DNA of 64,000 nucleotides from Ensifer sesbaniae. GTDB lineage: Bacteria > Pseudomonadota > Alphaproteobacteria > Rhizobiales > Rhizobiaceae. The stretch covers positions 1,052,863-1,116,862 of the forward strand of contig NZ_JABEKU010000002.1 in NCBI RefSeq assembly GCF_013283665.1. The letters run 5' to 3'. Positions 45,542-53,828 of this stretch are shown here, in pieces. The notes under the pieces are model-generated. The model made no database searches. It was given only the letters and a program-made list of their open reading frames with translations, and had not been told where the DNA came from. A program made the position numbers and the translations under genes. The first letter of the stretch is position 1. Each line of letters starts with the position of its first letter.

Positions 45542-45572
45542 TCTGCCCGCCTATCAAGAGAAAGCGGGCAGA
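45542..45572. other. perfect hairpin between dctA and dctB
   Basis: TCTGCCCGC (45542-45550) pairs with GCGGGCAGA (45564-45572), a 9-bp GC-rich stem in the 141-base dctA-dctB gap. It has no U-tract, so it is more likely a processing or mRNA-stability element that could set different levels of transporter and regulator than a strong terminator. Confidence 0.5.
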
Positions 45573-45590
45573 CAGTCATTGGGCGTCGGC

Positions 45591-46871
45591 CTATTCGGCT
45601 GCGACCAGTCTTTCGCGCGTGCGCTGTTCCGCTTCGTCAGGAATGTCGAGCGCGTTTTCCCACTTGGCGACGACGGTCGTGGCAATCGCATTGCCCAGCA
45701 CGTTGGTGGCGGTGCGCCCCATGTCAAGGAAGTGGTCGATGCCCATGATCAGAAGCACGCCGGCCTCAGGCAGGTTGAACATCGGCAGCACGGCGGCAAC
45801 GACGACCAGCGCGGAGCGCGGCACGCCGGCTATGCCCTTGCTCGAAACCATGAGGACCAGCAGCATGACGATCTGCTGTTCCATGGTGAGCGGCAGGCCA
45901 TAAGCCTGGGAGATGAACAACGCAGCGAAGGCCGTATAGATCATCGAGCCGTCGAGGTTGAAGGAGTAGCCGAGCGGCAGGACGAAGCCGATGACGCGCT
46001 CCCTCACACCGAAGTCTTCCAGCTTCTCCATGACGCGCGGATAGGCCGCTTCGCTGGAGGCGGTGGAGAAACCGACGAGCATCGGCTGGCGCACTTCCTT
46101 CACCAGGCGGAACACGTTCGAGCCCAGCACCAGGAAACCGGCACCGATCAACACGGCCCAGAGCACGACGAGCGTCGTGTAGAAGCTGCCGACGAACTTG
46201 CCGTAGACCATCAGGATGCCGAGGCCCTGGACGGTGACGACGTTGGCGACCGCGGCAAAGACACCGAGTGGGGCGAAGCGCATTACATAATCCGTCACCT
46301 TCAGCATCACCGGGACGGCACCTTCGATGACCTCGATCAAGGGGCGGGCCTTCGTGTCCTTCAGGCTGCCGAGCGCAAGACCGAAGAACACCGAGAAGAC
46401 GAGGATCTGGAGGATCTCGTTGTTCGCCATCGCTTCGAAGATGTTGCGCGGGAAGACGTGGGTGATGAAGTCCTTGAGATTGAGCGACGACGTCTTCAGG
46501 TCGGCGGTGGCCGAAATGTCGGGCAGCGGCACGCCGACATTAGCGCCGGGTTGGAAAAGGTTGGCGAACACGAGGCCGATCGCCAGCGATGCGAGCGACG
46601 CCATCAGGAACCAGCCGAGCGCCTTGCCGCCGATGCGCCCGACGGTGCGGGCGTCGCCCATACCGGCCATGCCGGCGACGAGTGTGGTGAAGATCAGCGG
46701 CGCGATGATCATCTTGATCAGCCGCAGGAAAATGTCCGTCACCATCGCGAAATATCCGGCGATGTCCTTTGCTGCAGCCGGGCTGCCCGACAGAACATTG
46801 CAGCCATAGCCGACGATGACGCCCAGGATCATCGCGATGACGATCCAGGTCGTCTGCTTGTTTATCTTCAT
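45591..46871 (-). CDS. dctA: dicarboxylate/aspartate:cation symporter DctA
   Basis: Inner-membrane symporter of the DAACS family, 426 residues. The family blocks are visible: IFLRLIKMIIAPLIFTTLVAGMAGM, FSTASSEAAYPRVMEKLEDFGV (the Ser-rich re-entrant loop HP1), GYSFNLDGSMIYTAFAALFI (NLDGS), SKGIAGVPRSALVVV (HP2) and DHFLDMGRTATNVLGNAIA (substrate-binding Asp/Arg/Asn helix). Slightly shorter than the ~440 of classical rhizobial DctA. It follows aspA by 65 bases, so the imported C4 compound is probably L-aspartate, or aspartate plus fumarate/succinate. Expression is probably from the sigma-54 promoter upstream of aspA. Confidence 0.9.
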   Translation of the reverse strand: MKINKQTTWIVIAMILGVIVGYGCNVLSGSPAAAKDIAGYFAMVTDIFLRLIKMIIAPLIFTTLVAGMAGMGDARTVGRIGGKALGWFLMASLASLAIGLVFANLFQPGANVGVPLPDISATADLKTSSLNLKDFITHVFPRNIFEAMANNEILQILVFSVFFGLALGSLKDTKARPLIEVIEGAVPVMLKVTDYVMRFAPLGVFAAVANVVTVQGLGILMVYGKFVGSFYTTLVVLWAVLIGAGFLVLGSNVFRLVKEVRQPMLVGFSTASSEAAYPRVMEKLEDFGVRERVIGFVLPLGYSFNLDGSMIYTAFAALFISQAYGLPLTMEQQIVMLLVLMVSSKGIAGVPRSALVVVAAVLPMFNLPEAGVLLIMGIDHFLDMGRTATNVLGNAIATTVVAKWENALDIPDEAEQRTRERLVAAE

Positions 46872-46936
46872 GATAATCTCCTTCCTCCCTCCGCTCGGCT
46901 CATCCGGGCGGATTTTCAGTCAACAGTTGGGGTGGT

Positions 46937-48355
46937 TCAGTTGCGCGCGATGATCGGGCGCGGTTTGGTCAGCGCCTCCGGGCGCAAGGCTTCGGCAAGC
47001 GTTTCGGCCGTCATCAGGCCGCGCGCCTCCACGAGTTCGGCGACGCCTTTGCCGGTCCGGTGGGCCTCGGCTGCGATCTCGGTCGCATTGGCATAGCCGA
47101 TGATCGGGTTGAGTGCAGTGACGATGCCGATCGAGCCCAGCACGCTTGCTTCCAGGCGTTCGCGGTTCGCGGTGACGCCGTCGACGCATTTGTCGGCGAG
47201 GATCAGGCATCCCTGGCTGAGGTGGCCGATGCTCTTGAACAGGCTGTGGGCGATGATCGGTTCGAAAGCGTTGAGCTGCAGCTGGCCCGCCTCGGCGGCG
47301 AAGGTCACCGTCAGGTCGTTGCCGATCACCTCGAAGGCGATCTGGTTGACGACTTCCGGGATCACCGGATTGACCTTGCCGGGCATGATCGAGGAGCCGG
47401 CCTGGCGCGGCGGCAGGTTGATCTCGCCGAAGCCCGCCCGCGGGCCGCTGGAAAGCAGCCGCAGATCGTTGCACACCTTGGAAAGCTTCACCGCGACGCG
47501 CTTCAAGACACCCGAAAGCTGGACGAAGCTACCGCAATCCTGTGTGGCTTCGATGAGATTGGGCGCGGTGATCACTGGCACGCCGCTGATCTCGGCAAGC
47601 AACCGGCAAACCAGGGATGCGTAGTCGGGATGGGCGGTGATGCCCGTGCCGATGGCGGTGGCGCCGAGGTTGATCTCGCGGATCAGCAGCGCAGCCTCGC
47701 GCAACCGCTGCTCGTCTTCGGCCAGCATCACCGCATAGGTGGAGAACTCCTGCCCCAGCGTCATCGGCACTGCGTCCTGCAACTGGGTACGGCCCATCTT
47801 GAGAATGTCGTGGAATTCGTCCGCCTTGCGCTCGAAAGCCGCCCGGAGATGCGCCATGGCATCAATCAAACGGAAGATGCCGCTATAGGTCGCAAGCTTC
47901 AGCGCCGTCGGATAGACGTCGTTGGTGGACTGGCCAAGGTTGACGTGTTCGTTTGGATGTAGATGCCGGTAATCACCGCGTACGCGCCCCAGGACCTCGA
48001 GCGCCCGATTGGCGATCACCTCATTGGCGTTCATGTTGGTGGAGGTGCCGGCGCCGCCTTGGATCACATCCACGACGAATTGGTCGTTGAGCGCGCCGCC
48101 TTCGATTTCCCGGCAGGCCGCAACGATCGCCTCCGCCCGTTGAGCATCGAGCTGCCCCAGTTCCAGATTGGCCCGTGCGGCCGCCATCTTGATCTGCGCG
48201 AGCGCGCGGATCAGGTCCGGATAGTGGGAGATCGGAATTCCGGTCACCGCGAAGTTTTCGACGGCACGCAGGGTGTGAACGCCGTAGTAGGCGTCCATGG
48301 GGACCTCGCGGTCCCCGAGCAGGTCATGCTCTACGCGGCTCAAGGCAACAGTCAT
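46937..48355 (-). CDS. aspA: aspartate ammonia-lyase
   Basis: Cytosolic tetrameric enzyme converting L-aspartate to fumarate and ammonia; 472 residues, normal length. Fumarase/aspartase signatures: GAGTSTNMNANEVIANRALE, HPNEHVNLGQSTNDVYPTA, GRTQLQDAVPMTLGQEF and the flexible active-site loop GSSIMPGKVNPVIPE with the catalytic Ser. ATG at 48355 (MTVALSRVEHDLLGD) fits the family; GGAGAGGAG lies upstream at slightly long spacing. It is the first gene of aspA-dctA and has a sigma-54 promoter 55-70 bases upstream. The cluster would feed aspartate carbon to the TCA cycle as fumarate and release ammonium. Confidence 0.93.
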   Translation of the reverse strand: MTVALSRVEHDLLGDREVPMDAYYGVHTLRAVENFAVTGIPISHYPDLIRALAQIKMAAARANLELGQLDAQRAEAIVAACREIEGGALNDQFVVDVIQGGAGTSTNMNANEVIANRALEVLGRVRGDYRHLHPNEHVNLGQSTNDVYPTALKLATYSGIFRLIDAMAHLRAAFERKADEFHDILKMGRTQLQDAVPMTLGQEFSTYAVMLAEDEQRLREAALLIREINLGATAIGTGITAHPDYASLVCRLLAEISGVPVITAPNLIEATQDCGSFVQLSGVLKRVAVKLSKVCNDLRLLSSGPRAGFGEINLPPRQAGSSIMPGKVNPVIPEVVNQIAFEVIGNDLTVTFAAEAGQLQLNAFEPIIAHSLFKSIGHLSQGCLILADKCVDGVTANRERLEASVLGSIGIVTALNPIIGYANATEIAAEAHRTGKGVAELVEARGLMTAETLAEALRPEALTKPRPIIARN

Positions 48356-48409
48356 TGAATGTTTTCTCCTCTCCATCCACCCGCTGCCGAGCGGGGGTTG
48401 CCTTGGGAG

Positions 48410-48425
48410 AGCAACACGCGTGCCA
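48410..48425 (-). promoter_or_regulatory. sigma-54 (-24/-12) promoter of aspA-dctA
   Basis: On the minus strand the sequence reads TGGCACG-N4-TTGCT, matching the sigma-54 consensus TGGCACG-N4-TTGC(A/T) at every conserved base, with GG and GC in exact spacing. It lies about 55 bases before the aspA start codon, giving a ~40-base leader. Confidence 0.85.
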
Positions 48426-48499
48426 ATTCGAGCGGACGCGAGCAGCGCCGCTAAACCATTGAAATCAAACCATCCTATTTGCCGTCCCGTTCGACCATG

Positions 48500-48545
48500 T
48501 TCGGATTTCCGGATGAAGCATGGCCAGCGCGTTCGGAAACCCGAA
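48500..48545. promoter_or_regulatory. two DctD-like upstream activating dyads
   Basis: TTCGGATTTCCGGA (48500-48513) and TTCGGAAACCCGAA (48532-48545) are paired dyads, the second perfect. Their centres are 32 bp apart (three helical turns) and the nearer lies ~80 bp upstream of the -24 element. Tandem dyads at this distance are what a dimeric NtrC-type activator such as DctD uses. Confidence 0.65.
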
Positions 48546-48664
48546 TGATGTGACCCCGTTCCGGCAGCAAGCCTACTTCCTGCCGTCGAGACTCGTCCTG
48601 ATGCCGGGCTTTTGCTTAGCCAATTCGCTTGGACATGATCCGGCATTGGCAGGGATTTTTGGAT

Positions 48665-49070
48665 TTAGCTGCCTCCACGCCACTGTCGCAATTGCGCCCG
48701 CGAACGAACGAATGCGCGCGTGATGAGCAACGCGAGCCGGTAAGTCTGAGCTATCGCGTCCGCGAGCGCCATGCCCGCGGGCATCGGCAGCAGCGCCGAG
48801 CCGCCGCCGGAATTGAGCGCGATTACGAGATCCTTCGCAGACAGACTCGAGACCACCTTCAAAGCCGCCTCGAAGGCGAGGAACCCGCCTCGTCAGGTAC
48901 GGATGCAATCCTTCGATAATTTGGATCCTGTCGCAGGCGTCGCCGAACCCTTGCCCGCACCGACCACAACGGTGCGGCCCTTCGGGCGCGGCGATAGATT
49001 GACGACGATCCTTTTGCCGGATCGGCAGCAGCGACCACCATTAAAGAGCGAGGTCGAGAACGGACGACGC
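48665..49070 (-). pseudogene. glycerate 2-kinase (MOFRL family) remnant
   Basis: Fragments of one glycerate 2-kinase are readable in successive frames on the minus strand. They are VVAAADPAK (near 49050), then after a shift RIVVNLSPRPKGRTVVVGAGKGSA (to ~48930), then after a gap KVVSSLSAKDLVIALNSGGGSALLPMP and ADAIAQTYRLALLITRAF (to ~48690). The VGAGK and SGGGSALLP motifs are the nucleotide-binding signatures of the family. Only ~130 of ~420 residues survive, with at least two frame changes and an internal deletion, so the gene is dead. It lies just downstream of the large fusion gene, whose chemistry (2-hydroxyacid oxidation) would suit glycerate metabolism. Confidence 0.7.
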
Positions 49071-49090
49071 TCGTCGGCCGACAACCAGTA

Positions 49091-52063
49091 TCACTCCTCC
49101 GCTGGCCCGTAGAGGCCGAGCTTTTCGAGCAGTGTCCGCTGCCGATCGACACTTTCAACGAGCAAGCCGGTGTAGCGATCGACGATCCGGTCGCGATGGT
49201 CCGGATCGGAAACGGCAGAGAGTGCGCCGAGGATCGCAGCGACCCTTTCGGACGTCCGCCGCAGGTCCCCAAGGAGGTCCGCCTTGCCGCCGAGTTCGGT
49301 GACCGCTCTCTTCGAGACCCGGCCGATGCCGGCGGGAGTGCAACTGCCTGCCGACACATAGCCAATCGGCAGGTCACCCTTGAGATTGGTGACCGACTTG
49401 AATTGAATGGCATCGAAGATCTGGTCGACTGCCTGCTTCGCACCGGTCACGCGCGTGGGATGATCGGTGTCCGCAGCAGCATGCGGCAGCAGTTCGAGCT
49501 TGCCCTTATGGCGCTCCTCGAGCGGCAGGTAAGGCAGCATCGGTCCGCTGAGCTTGCCGGTCGCGGCATCCTTGAAGAGGTCGGCGTCGATCGCGGCATG
49601 CGCGATCTTGCCGGATGACAGCGCCTCGTCGAGCGCGACCGCATCGACGACCTCGCCGCGGTCGTAATTGACCAGCACGGACCCGTCATTCATCGCGCCG
49701 AGCACCTTCGCATCAACCGTCCCGGCGTTGGAATAGACGCCGCTTGCCGCGTCGAGGCGACCGAGACCAATATGAACGGAGAGGACGTCGGCACCAGCCG
49801 CCGCCGCGACCGGACTTGCGGCATAGTCGAAGCCTTCCGCCTCGATCCAGCGCTTGTGATGCTCGCGGGCGTAGATCGCCACCTTCATGCCGAAGGCCTT
49901 GGCGAGCTTGGCGACTTCACGACCGATATTGCCATAGCCGAGAATGGCGATCTTCCGGCCTTCGAGCTTGGCGGTGGGAAAATCCTTGAGCTGACGGCCG
50001 GTGTCGAAGTCGCCCTCGGCGACCATCCGGTGCAGCCTGTGGACCGGCAAATCGGGAACGACCTTCACGACCGCCTTCATCGCCATCTGGGCGGTCGCCC
50101 GGCTGTTGATCCCCGGCGTGTTCATGAGCGGCGCCTCGCCGCCCTCGCCATTGCCGCCGCCCCAGGAGGCCGAGCCCATGTTGCCGGTGCCCGCGCCAAT
50201 GCGCACGCCGCCGAGCGGGAAGACGGAGGCCTTCGGAATGAAGGTCGCCGCGGCAATCAGCGCGTCGTACTGGCCCTTATCGGTCTGCGGCAGGATCTCA
50301 GCCTCGGTGCTGAGATTCGGCTGGTAGAAGAAATGGATGCGGCCCTTCTCGAGCGCCGACCGGTCGCCGATCGGCCCGAGATGGAAGACACCGCCCTTTT
50401 CCTCGATATAGGCCTTCACCTCGCTGTGATCCGGCTGGCCGTCGGCGCCGAAGCGCAGGCCGATCATATCGGCGATCAGCACGGTATAGGCACGCGTCGG
50501 ATCGTCCTTGCGGACGGGCCCATCGGCCTTGGCCGGAGCCTCGAAGGTGACGCCATTCTTCGCCAGTTCCTCTTCAAGAACGACGATCTTGGCAAGCAGA
50601 TAGGCGTATTGCAGGTTCTCCAGAAGCGCGACGACATCTTCCGGCTCGCGGATGCCGCCGACCCAGGCGCGGTAGTCGCCGGGCGTGCCCGGGAAGGCAT
50701 TGACGTAGCGGGCCGCGTCGAGGCCGGGCTCGTAATCGCCGTTCGGGTGGGTAATGCCCTCATAGCCGAGCAATTGTTTCGAACGGGCGATGATGCGGGC
50801 GTGGATGGCAGGATCGCTGATGCCACCGTCCTCCACCTTCAGCAGTGTCACGGCCGCGCCGCGCCGCTCGGCATCGGTGACCGTCAGCGACAAAAGCGGA
50901 TGCGCCTTGACCCACTCCTCGACCACCTTGCGATTGGCGGCGGATCGACGGTTGAGATCGACGACAGAGCCAACCCGAGCCTCCGACTGCAACAGGCCGA
51001 AGGTGGTCTCGGCAAAGGCGAGCGCGCTGTAGGTGTTGATGACGCCGCCGAGCATGCGATCTTCGGCCGGGTCGTAGAACGGCCCTGCGTCGACGGAGCG
51101 CTTGGCCGAAAAGGGCTGCCTGGGATCGACGGGCGGCGCAATCTTCAGTTGCCGGGGGATCGCCCAGGCGGGAGATTGCTGGTTCTTCTCGATCAGTGCC
51201 AGGGCGTGCGGCGTGAAGGAGGCGACAAAATAGCCCGAAATGCCGCCGATCGCCTTCTGGAAAGGCATGAACAGGCAGCACTTCACCATAACGGCAGCGA
51301 CCAGTTCGGGCTCCCACGGCATGGCACCCAGCATCGAGGTTGCGTCGAACACCGCATGGCGGTTTGTCGGATCGCCATCGATCCAGTTCAACAACTCGCG
51401 GATCTCGCCGCTGGTATAGGCATTGGCACCGGTCGTCTCGTGGCCAACACCGACGAAGATCGAAACGCCAAGGGAGGAGAGCTCTGCCGCAGTCGGAATG
51501 ACGCCTTCGGAGGCGGCGAAATGGATACGGCTCTCGCAACCCTTTTCGGCGAAGCGCTGCATTTCGATCAGCTGTGTTGCCCAGGACTGGCGGAAGAAGC
51601 CCGCGGCCTTGGACGGATCGCTCTCCGGCCGCGGCGTATCGACATAGATGCGTTGGGAGGTGTCGTTGGCATTCATCAGATGCTGGACGCAAACGGTGAA
51701 ACCACTGTGGCCACCGCCGAGCCCGACTGCCATGCGGTTCGTCTTCGGAAAGCCGAAATAGCGATGGATCGCCCGCATCATGTCGGTCAAAATCTTATCG
51801 GCCGGATAGCCTCGGTGCATGCTGCGGGAAATCTCGGCGGTTGTGAAGCCGCCAATGTCGTTGCCCCTGTCGTCGAACTTGCGATAGGTCTTCTCGATCC
51901 AGGCATCGAACGCGATCCGCCGCAGGCGGCTGTCCACTTCGTCGGTGGTTGCATCGGTGATCGGGCCGACACCGAAGAATGGGTTGGACGGCGGCCTCGG
52001 CGCGCCCGATTTGGTCAGTTCGATTGCCTTCAGTCGCTGTTCCTGCATCTGCGCGATATTCAT
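49091..52063 (-). CDS. phosphoserine aminotransferase-like / 3-phosphoglycerate dehydrogenase-like fusion
   Basis: Cytosolic protein of 990 residues joining two enzymes. Residues ~20-510 resemble alphaproteobacterial SerC (class V PLP enzyme): SNPFFGVGPITDAT start, VGLGGGHSGFTVCVQ phosphate loop, VFDATSMLGAMPWE and the PLP-lysine in FMPFQKAIGGISGY. Residues ~535-990 are a D-2-hydroxyacid dehydrogenase: ILGYGNIGREVAKLAKAFGM (NAD-binding), VLVNYDRGEVVDAVALDEAL (catalytic Arg), a Glu-containing EERHKGKLELLPHAAADT with catalytic His, and a C-terminal helical tail. SerA and SerC catalyse consecutive steps and are normally separate. Substrate could be 3-phosphoglycerate, a phosphoerythronate-like acid, or something new. 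ATG 52063; isolated from the operon upstream by a relic-bearing gap. Confidence 0.8.
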   Translation of the reverse strand: MNIAQMQEQRLKAIELTKSGAPRPPSNPFFGVGPITDATTDEVDSRLRRIAFDAWIEKTYRKFDDRGNDIGGFTTAEISRSMHRGYPADKILTDMMRAIHRYFGFPKTNRMAVGLGGGHSGFTVCVQHLMNANDTSQRIYVDTPRPESDPSKAAGFFRQSWATQLIEMQRFAEKGCESRIHFAASEGVIPTAAELSSLGVSIFVGVGHETTGANAYTSGEIRELLNWIDGDPTNRHAVFDATSMLGAMPWEPELVAAVMVKCCLFMPFQKAIGGISGYFVASFTPHALALIEKNQQSPAWAIPRQLKIAPPVDPRQPFSAKRSVDAGPFYDPAEDRMLGGVINTYSALAFAETTFGLLQSEARVGSVVDLNRRSAANRKVVEEWVKAHPLLSLTVTDAERRGAAVTLLKVEDGGISDPAIHARIIARSKQLLGYEGITHPNGDYEPGLDAARYVNAFPGTPGDYRAWVGGIREPEDVVALLENLQYAYLLAKIVVLEEELAKNGVTFEAPAKADGPVRKDDPTRAYTVLIADMIGLRFGADGQPDHSEVKAYIEEKGGVFHLGPIGDRSALEKGRIHFFYQPNLSTEAEILPQTDKGQYDALIAAATFIPKASVFPLGGVRIGAGTGNMGSASWGGGNGEGGEAPLMNTPGINSRATAQMAMKAVVKVVPDLPVHRLHRMVAEGDFDTGRQLKDFPTAKLEGRKIAILGYGNIGREVAKLAKAFGMKVAIYAREHHKRWIEAEGFDYAASPVAAAAGADVLSVHIGLGRLDAASGVYSNAGTVDAKVLGAMNDGSVLVNYDRGEVVDAVALDEALSSGKIAHAAIDADLFKDAATGKLSGPMLPYLPLEERHKGKLELLPHAAADTDHPTRVTGAKQAVDQIFDAIQFKSVTNLKGDLPIGYVSAGSCTPAGIGRVSKRAVTELGGKADLLGDLRRTSERVAAILGALSAVSDPDHRDRIVDRYTGLLVESVDRQRTLLEKLGLYGPAEE

Positions 52064-52195
52064 CGTGATCTGCCTATCTGTTCTCGAGGCGAAGGATGAT
52101 CGGCATAGTGGATCGAACCCATCGGAAAGAAGACTTCATCTGCGGCGAACAGCAGGCGAAATGCGCCATGGGCGCGCTGTAAAGCATGCCCATCA

Positions 52196-52333
52196 CGATC
52201 GCGCCGGCATCCACGCCCAGGTCACGCCGCGCGGAATGAGGAGCATACCGATCACAAGATCGCGGATCGTGCGGACACGCGAGATGCAGGCAATGAGCAC
52301 GCCGACGAAGGGCGCCAGAAGCCCCACCTCGCC
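52196..52333 (-). pseudogene. BCCT-family transporter relic
   Basis: A frame of 46 codons reads LAPFVGVLIACISRVRTIRDLVIGMLLIP and then ends. This matches closely the conserved APFVGxFIARISRGRTIREFVxGVLLxP block of betaine/carnitine/choline (BCCT) transporters. No other part of the ~500-residue protein is recognisable around it, so this is a decayed fragment within the 388-base gap between the cupin gene and the fusion gene. Confidence 0.6.
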
Positions 52334-52451
52334 CCTGCCTAGCGCGCCGTGTCCATTTATGGGAGATGCGAGCGATCTCAGTCCCGCACGACGATTCCTC
52401 GCCTTATTCATCTCTGTTAGCTGCTGGGCTTCATGCCCATCGACATGAAGC

Positions 52452-52784
52452 TCAAGTCGGCATTGCGAGCAGGATCGATGCCGGCGCGTTCGTCCGGTTG
52501 ACCAGCGCCCGCGCCTCACCCGGTGCCAGCCTGCAACTGTCGAGCAAGCCGAGCGTCACGCTCCCGGTTGGCGTTTCGATTGTCACCTCGCCCGCAACGA
52601 CGATGTAAATCTTCTCCACCTCGGCCGCCTTGAGAGACGTCCGGCCAGCGGGAAGGAGATGTGACAGACCGATCCAGATCGTGTCGGTTTCCGTCGCCTC
52701 CTTGCCTTGAAGCCGGAGGCAGCGCATGTCGTAATGCTCTGCTGCCTCGTAAGCCTTGGCCGCGGCGTAGCGCGTGACCTGCAT
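52452..52784 (-). CDS. small cupin-domain protein
   Basis: Single-domain cupin of 110 residues; conserved double-stranded beta-helix pattern with LLPAGRTSLKAAEVEKIYIVVAGEVTIETPTG and a second motif around LAPGEARALVN. The metal-binding His of classical cupins are largely replaced (only polar/acidic residues in motif 1), so it may bind or sense a pathway compound and not catalyse metal chemistry. Last gene of the eleven-gene operon, 10 bases after the oxidoreductase. Function in the pathway is open. Confidence 0.78.
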   Translation of the reverse strand: MQVTRYAAAKAYEAAEHYDMRCLRLQGKEATETDTIWIGLSHLLPAGRTSLKAAEVEKIYIVVAGEVTIETPTGSVTLGLLDSCRLAPGEARALVNRTNAPASILLAMPT

Positions 52785-52794
52785 CCGGCTCTCC

Positions 52795-53799
52795 TTACGG
52801 CTTCAGCAGCACGCGGTCGGCCGTGCCGCGCAGCACCGAGGCATAGGCCTTGGCCGCATCCGCAAGGCCATAGACAGTCTCCGGGTTGATTGGGAACGGC
52901 TTCAGTTTGCCTGCTTCGAACATCGGCTTGAGCTTGTCGAAGATGCGTGCGCCCTCGACGGAGGAGAGAGCCAGCGTATCGATGCCGATATATTTGTGGC
53001 GGCCGCGGAAGAAATTGAAGATATCGAAGGGCACGGCGCGATCGAAGGTGGAGATGAAGATCTGCCGCGCCTGCTTCGCCATGGCATTGTTGCCGATTTC
53101 GAAATAAGGGCTGCCGACCGTATTGAAGACGATGTCGGCGCCATGACCGCCGGTCTTTTCCTTGACGATCGCGGCAACGTCGTCTTTGGCGCTGTTCAGC
53201 ATGTCCACCGGAGCGTTCGTGTGGGCAAGCAGCGGCTGCTCGTTATATTCGACCGCGAAGACCCGTGCGCCGGCAAGCGTGGCAAGCTGGATCGCCGCCT
53301 GGCCAACCTTGCCGTTGCCGCCACAGACGAGCACGACGTCTGTCGGCTGCACGCCGCCGGCCTCACGCAAACCCTCATAGGCGGTGATGAAAGGAACGCC
53401 AATCGACCCCGCCTCTTCCATCGTGAAGTTCGAAGGTTTGGCGCGCACGGCCTTCTGATCGAGAACCATCCATTTGGCGTGGCTGCCATCCTGGGTGATG
53501 CCGAGCTCACCGCCGCCCCCCCAGATTTCCATACCGATCATCGAAGCCGGTCCCTCGCGCACGACGCCGCCGAAGTCGCGTCCCGGCGTGCGTGGCCAGA
53601 TGGCATGCGGCATGTGTCCGAGAGACGCCTTGACGTCGCTGGGGTTGACACCGGCCGCAACGATCTCGACCAGCACCTGGCCAGGGCCCGGCCGCGGAAT
53701 GGTCACATCGGCCAGATCAATCTTGAGATTGTCGAGATCGGGCGATTTCTCGTTGACCCTCAACGCTTTGGCGATTTTTGCGTCGACCTGGATATTCAT
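52795..53799 (-). CDS. zinc-less MDR-family (quinone oxidoreductase-like) reductase
   Basis: NADPH-dependent medium-chain reductase of 334 residues. N-terminal GroES-like part: PRPGPGQVLVEIVAAGVNPSDVKASLG and TPGRDFGGVV; Rossmann part: VLVCGGNGKVGQAAIQLATLAGARVFAVE; C-terminal DAAKAYASVLRGTADRVLL. The zinc ligands of alcohol dehydrogenases are absent, placing it with quinone/enoyl reductases. In an operon encoding ring cleavage, reduction of a 2-ene-keto acid (as maleylacetate reductase does) is an attractive but unproven role. It lies 29 bases after the BKACE gene and 10 before the cupin gene. Confidence 0.85.
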   Translation of the reverse strand: MNIQVDAKIAKALRVNEKSPDLDNLKIDLADVTIPRPGPGQVLVEIVAAGVNPSDVKASLGHMPHAIWPRTPGRDFGGVVREGPASMIGMEIWGGGGELGITQDGSHAKWMVLDQKAVRAKPSNFTMEEAGSIGVPFITAYEGLREAGGVQPTDVVLVCGGNGKVGQAAIQLATLAGARVFAVEYNEQPLLAHTNAPVDMLNSAKDDVAAIVKEKTGGHGADIVFNTVGSPYFEIGNNAMAKQARQIFISTFDRAVPFDIFNFFRGRHKYIGIDTLALSSVEGARIFDKLKPMFEAGKLKPFPINPETVYGLADAAKAYASVLRGTADRVLLKP

Positions 53800-53828
53800 G
53801 TCTCATCTCCCTGAACTGGTTGTCAAAA

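Noticed and set aside
45542-45572. Rho-independent terminator between dctA and dctB
   Set aside because: The stem is strong but neither strand has a following U-tract; kept only as a hairpin.
48520-48919. Short plus-strand frames over the glycerate kinase relic
   Set aside because: They are antisense to recognisable MOFRL-kinase fragments and have no similarity of their own.
49772-52099. A 775-codon plus-strand frame opposite the fusion gene
   Set aside because: Antisense to clear SerC/SerA-like motifs; no recognisable domain.
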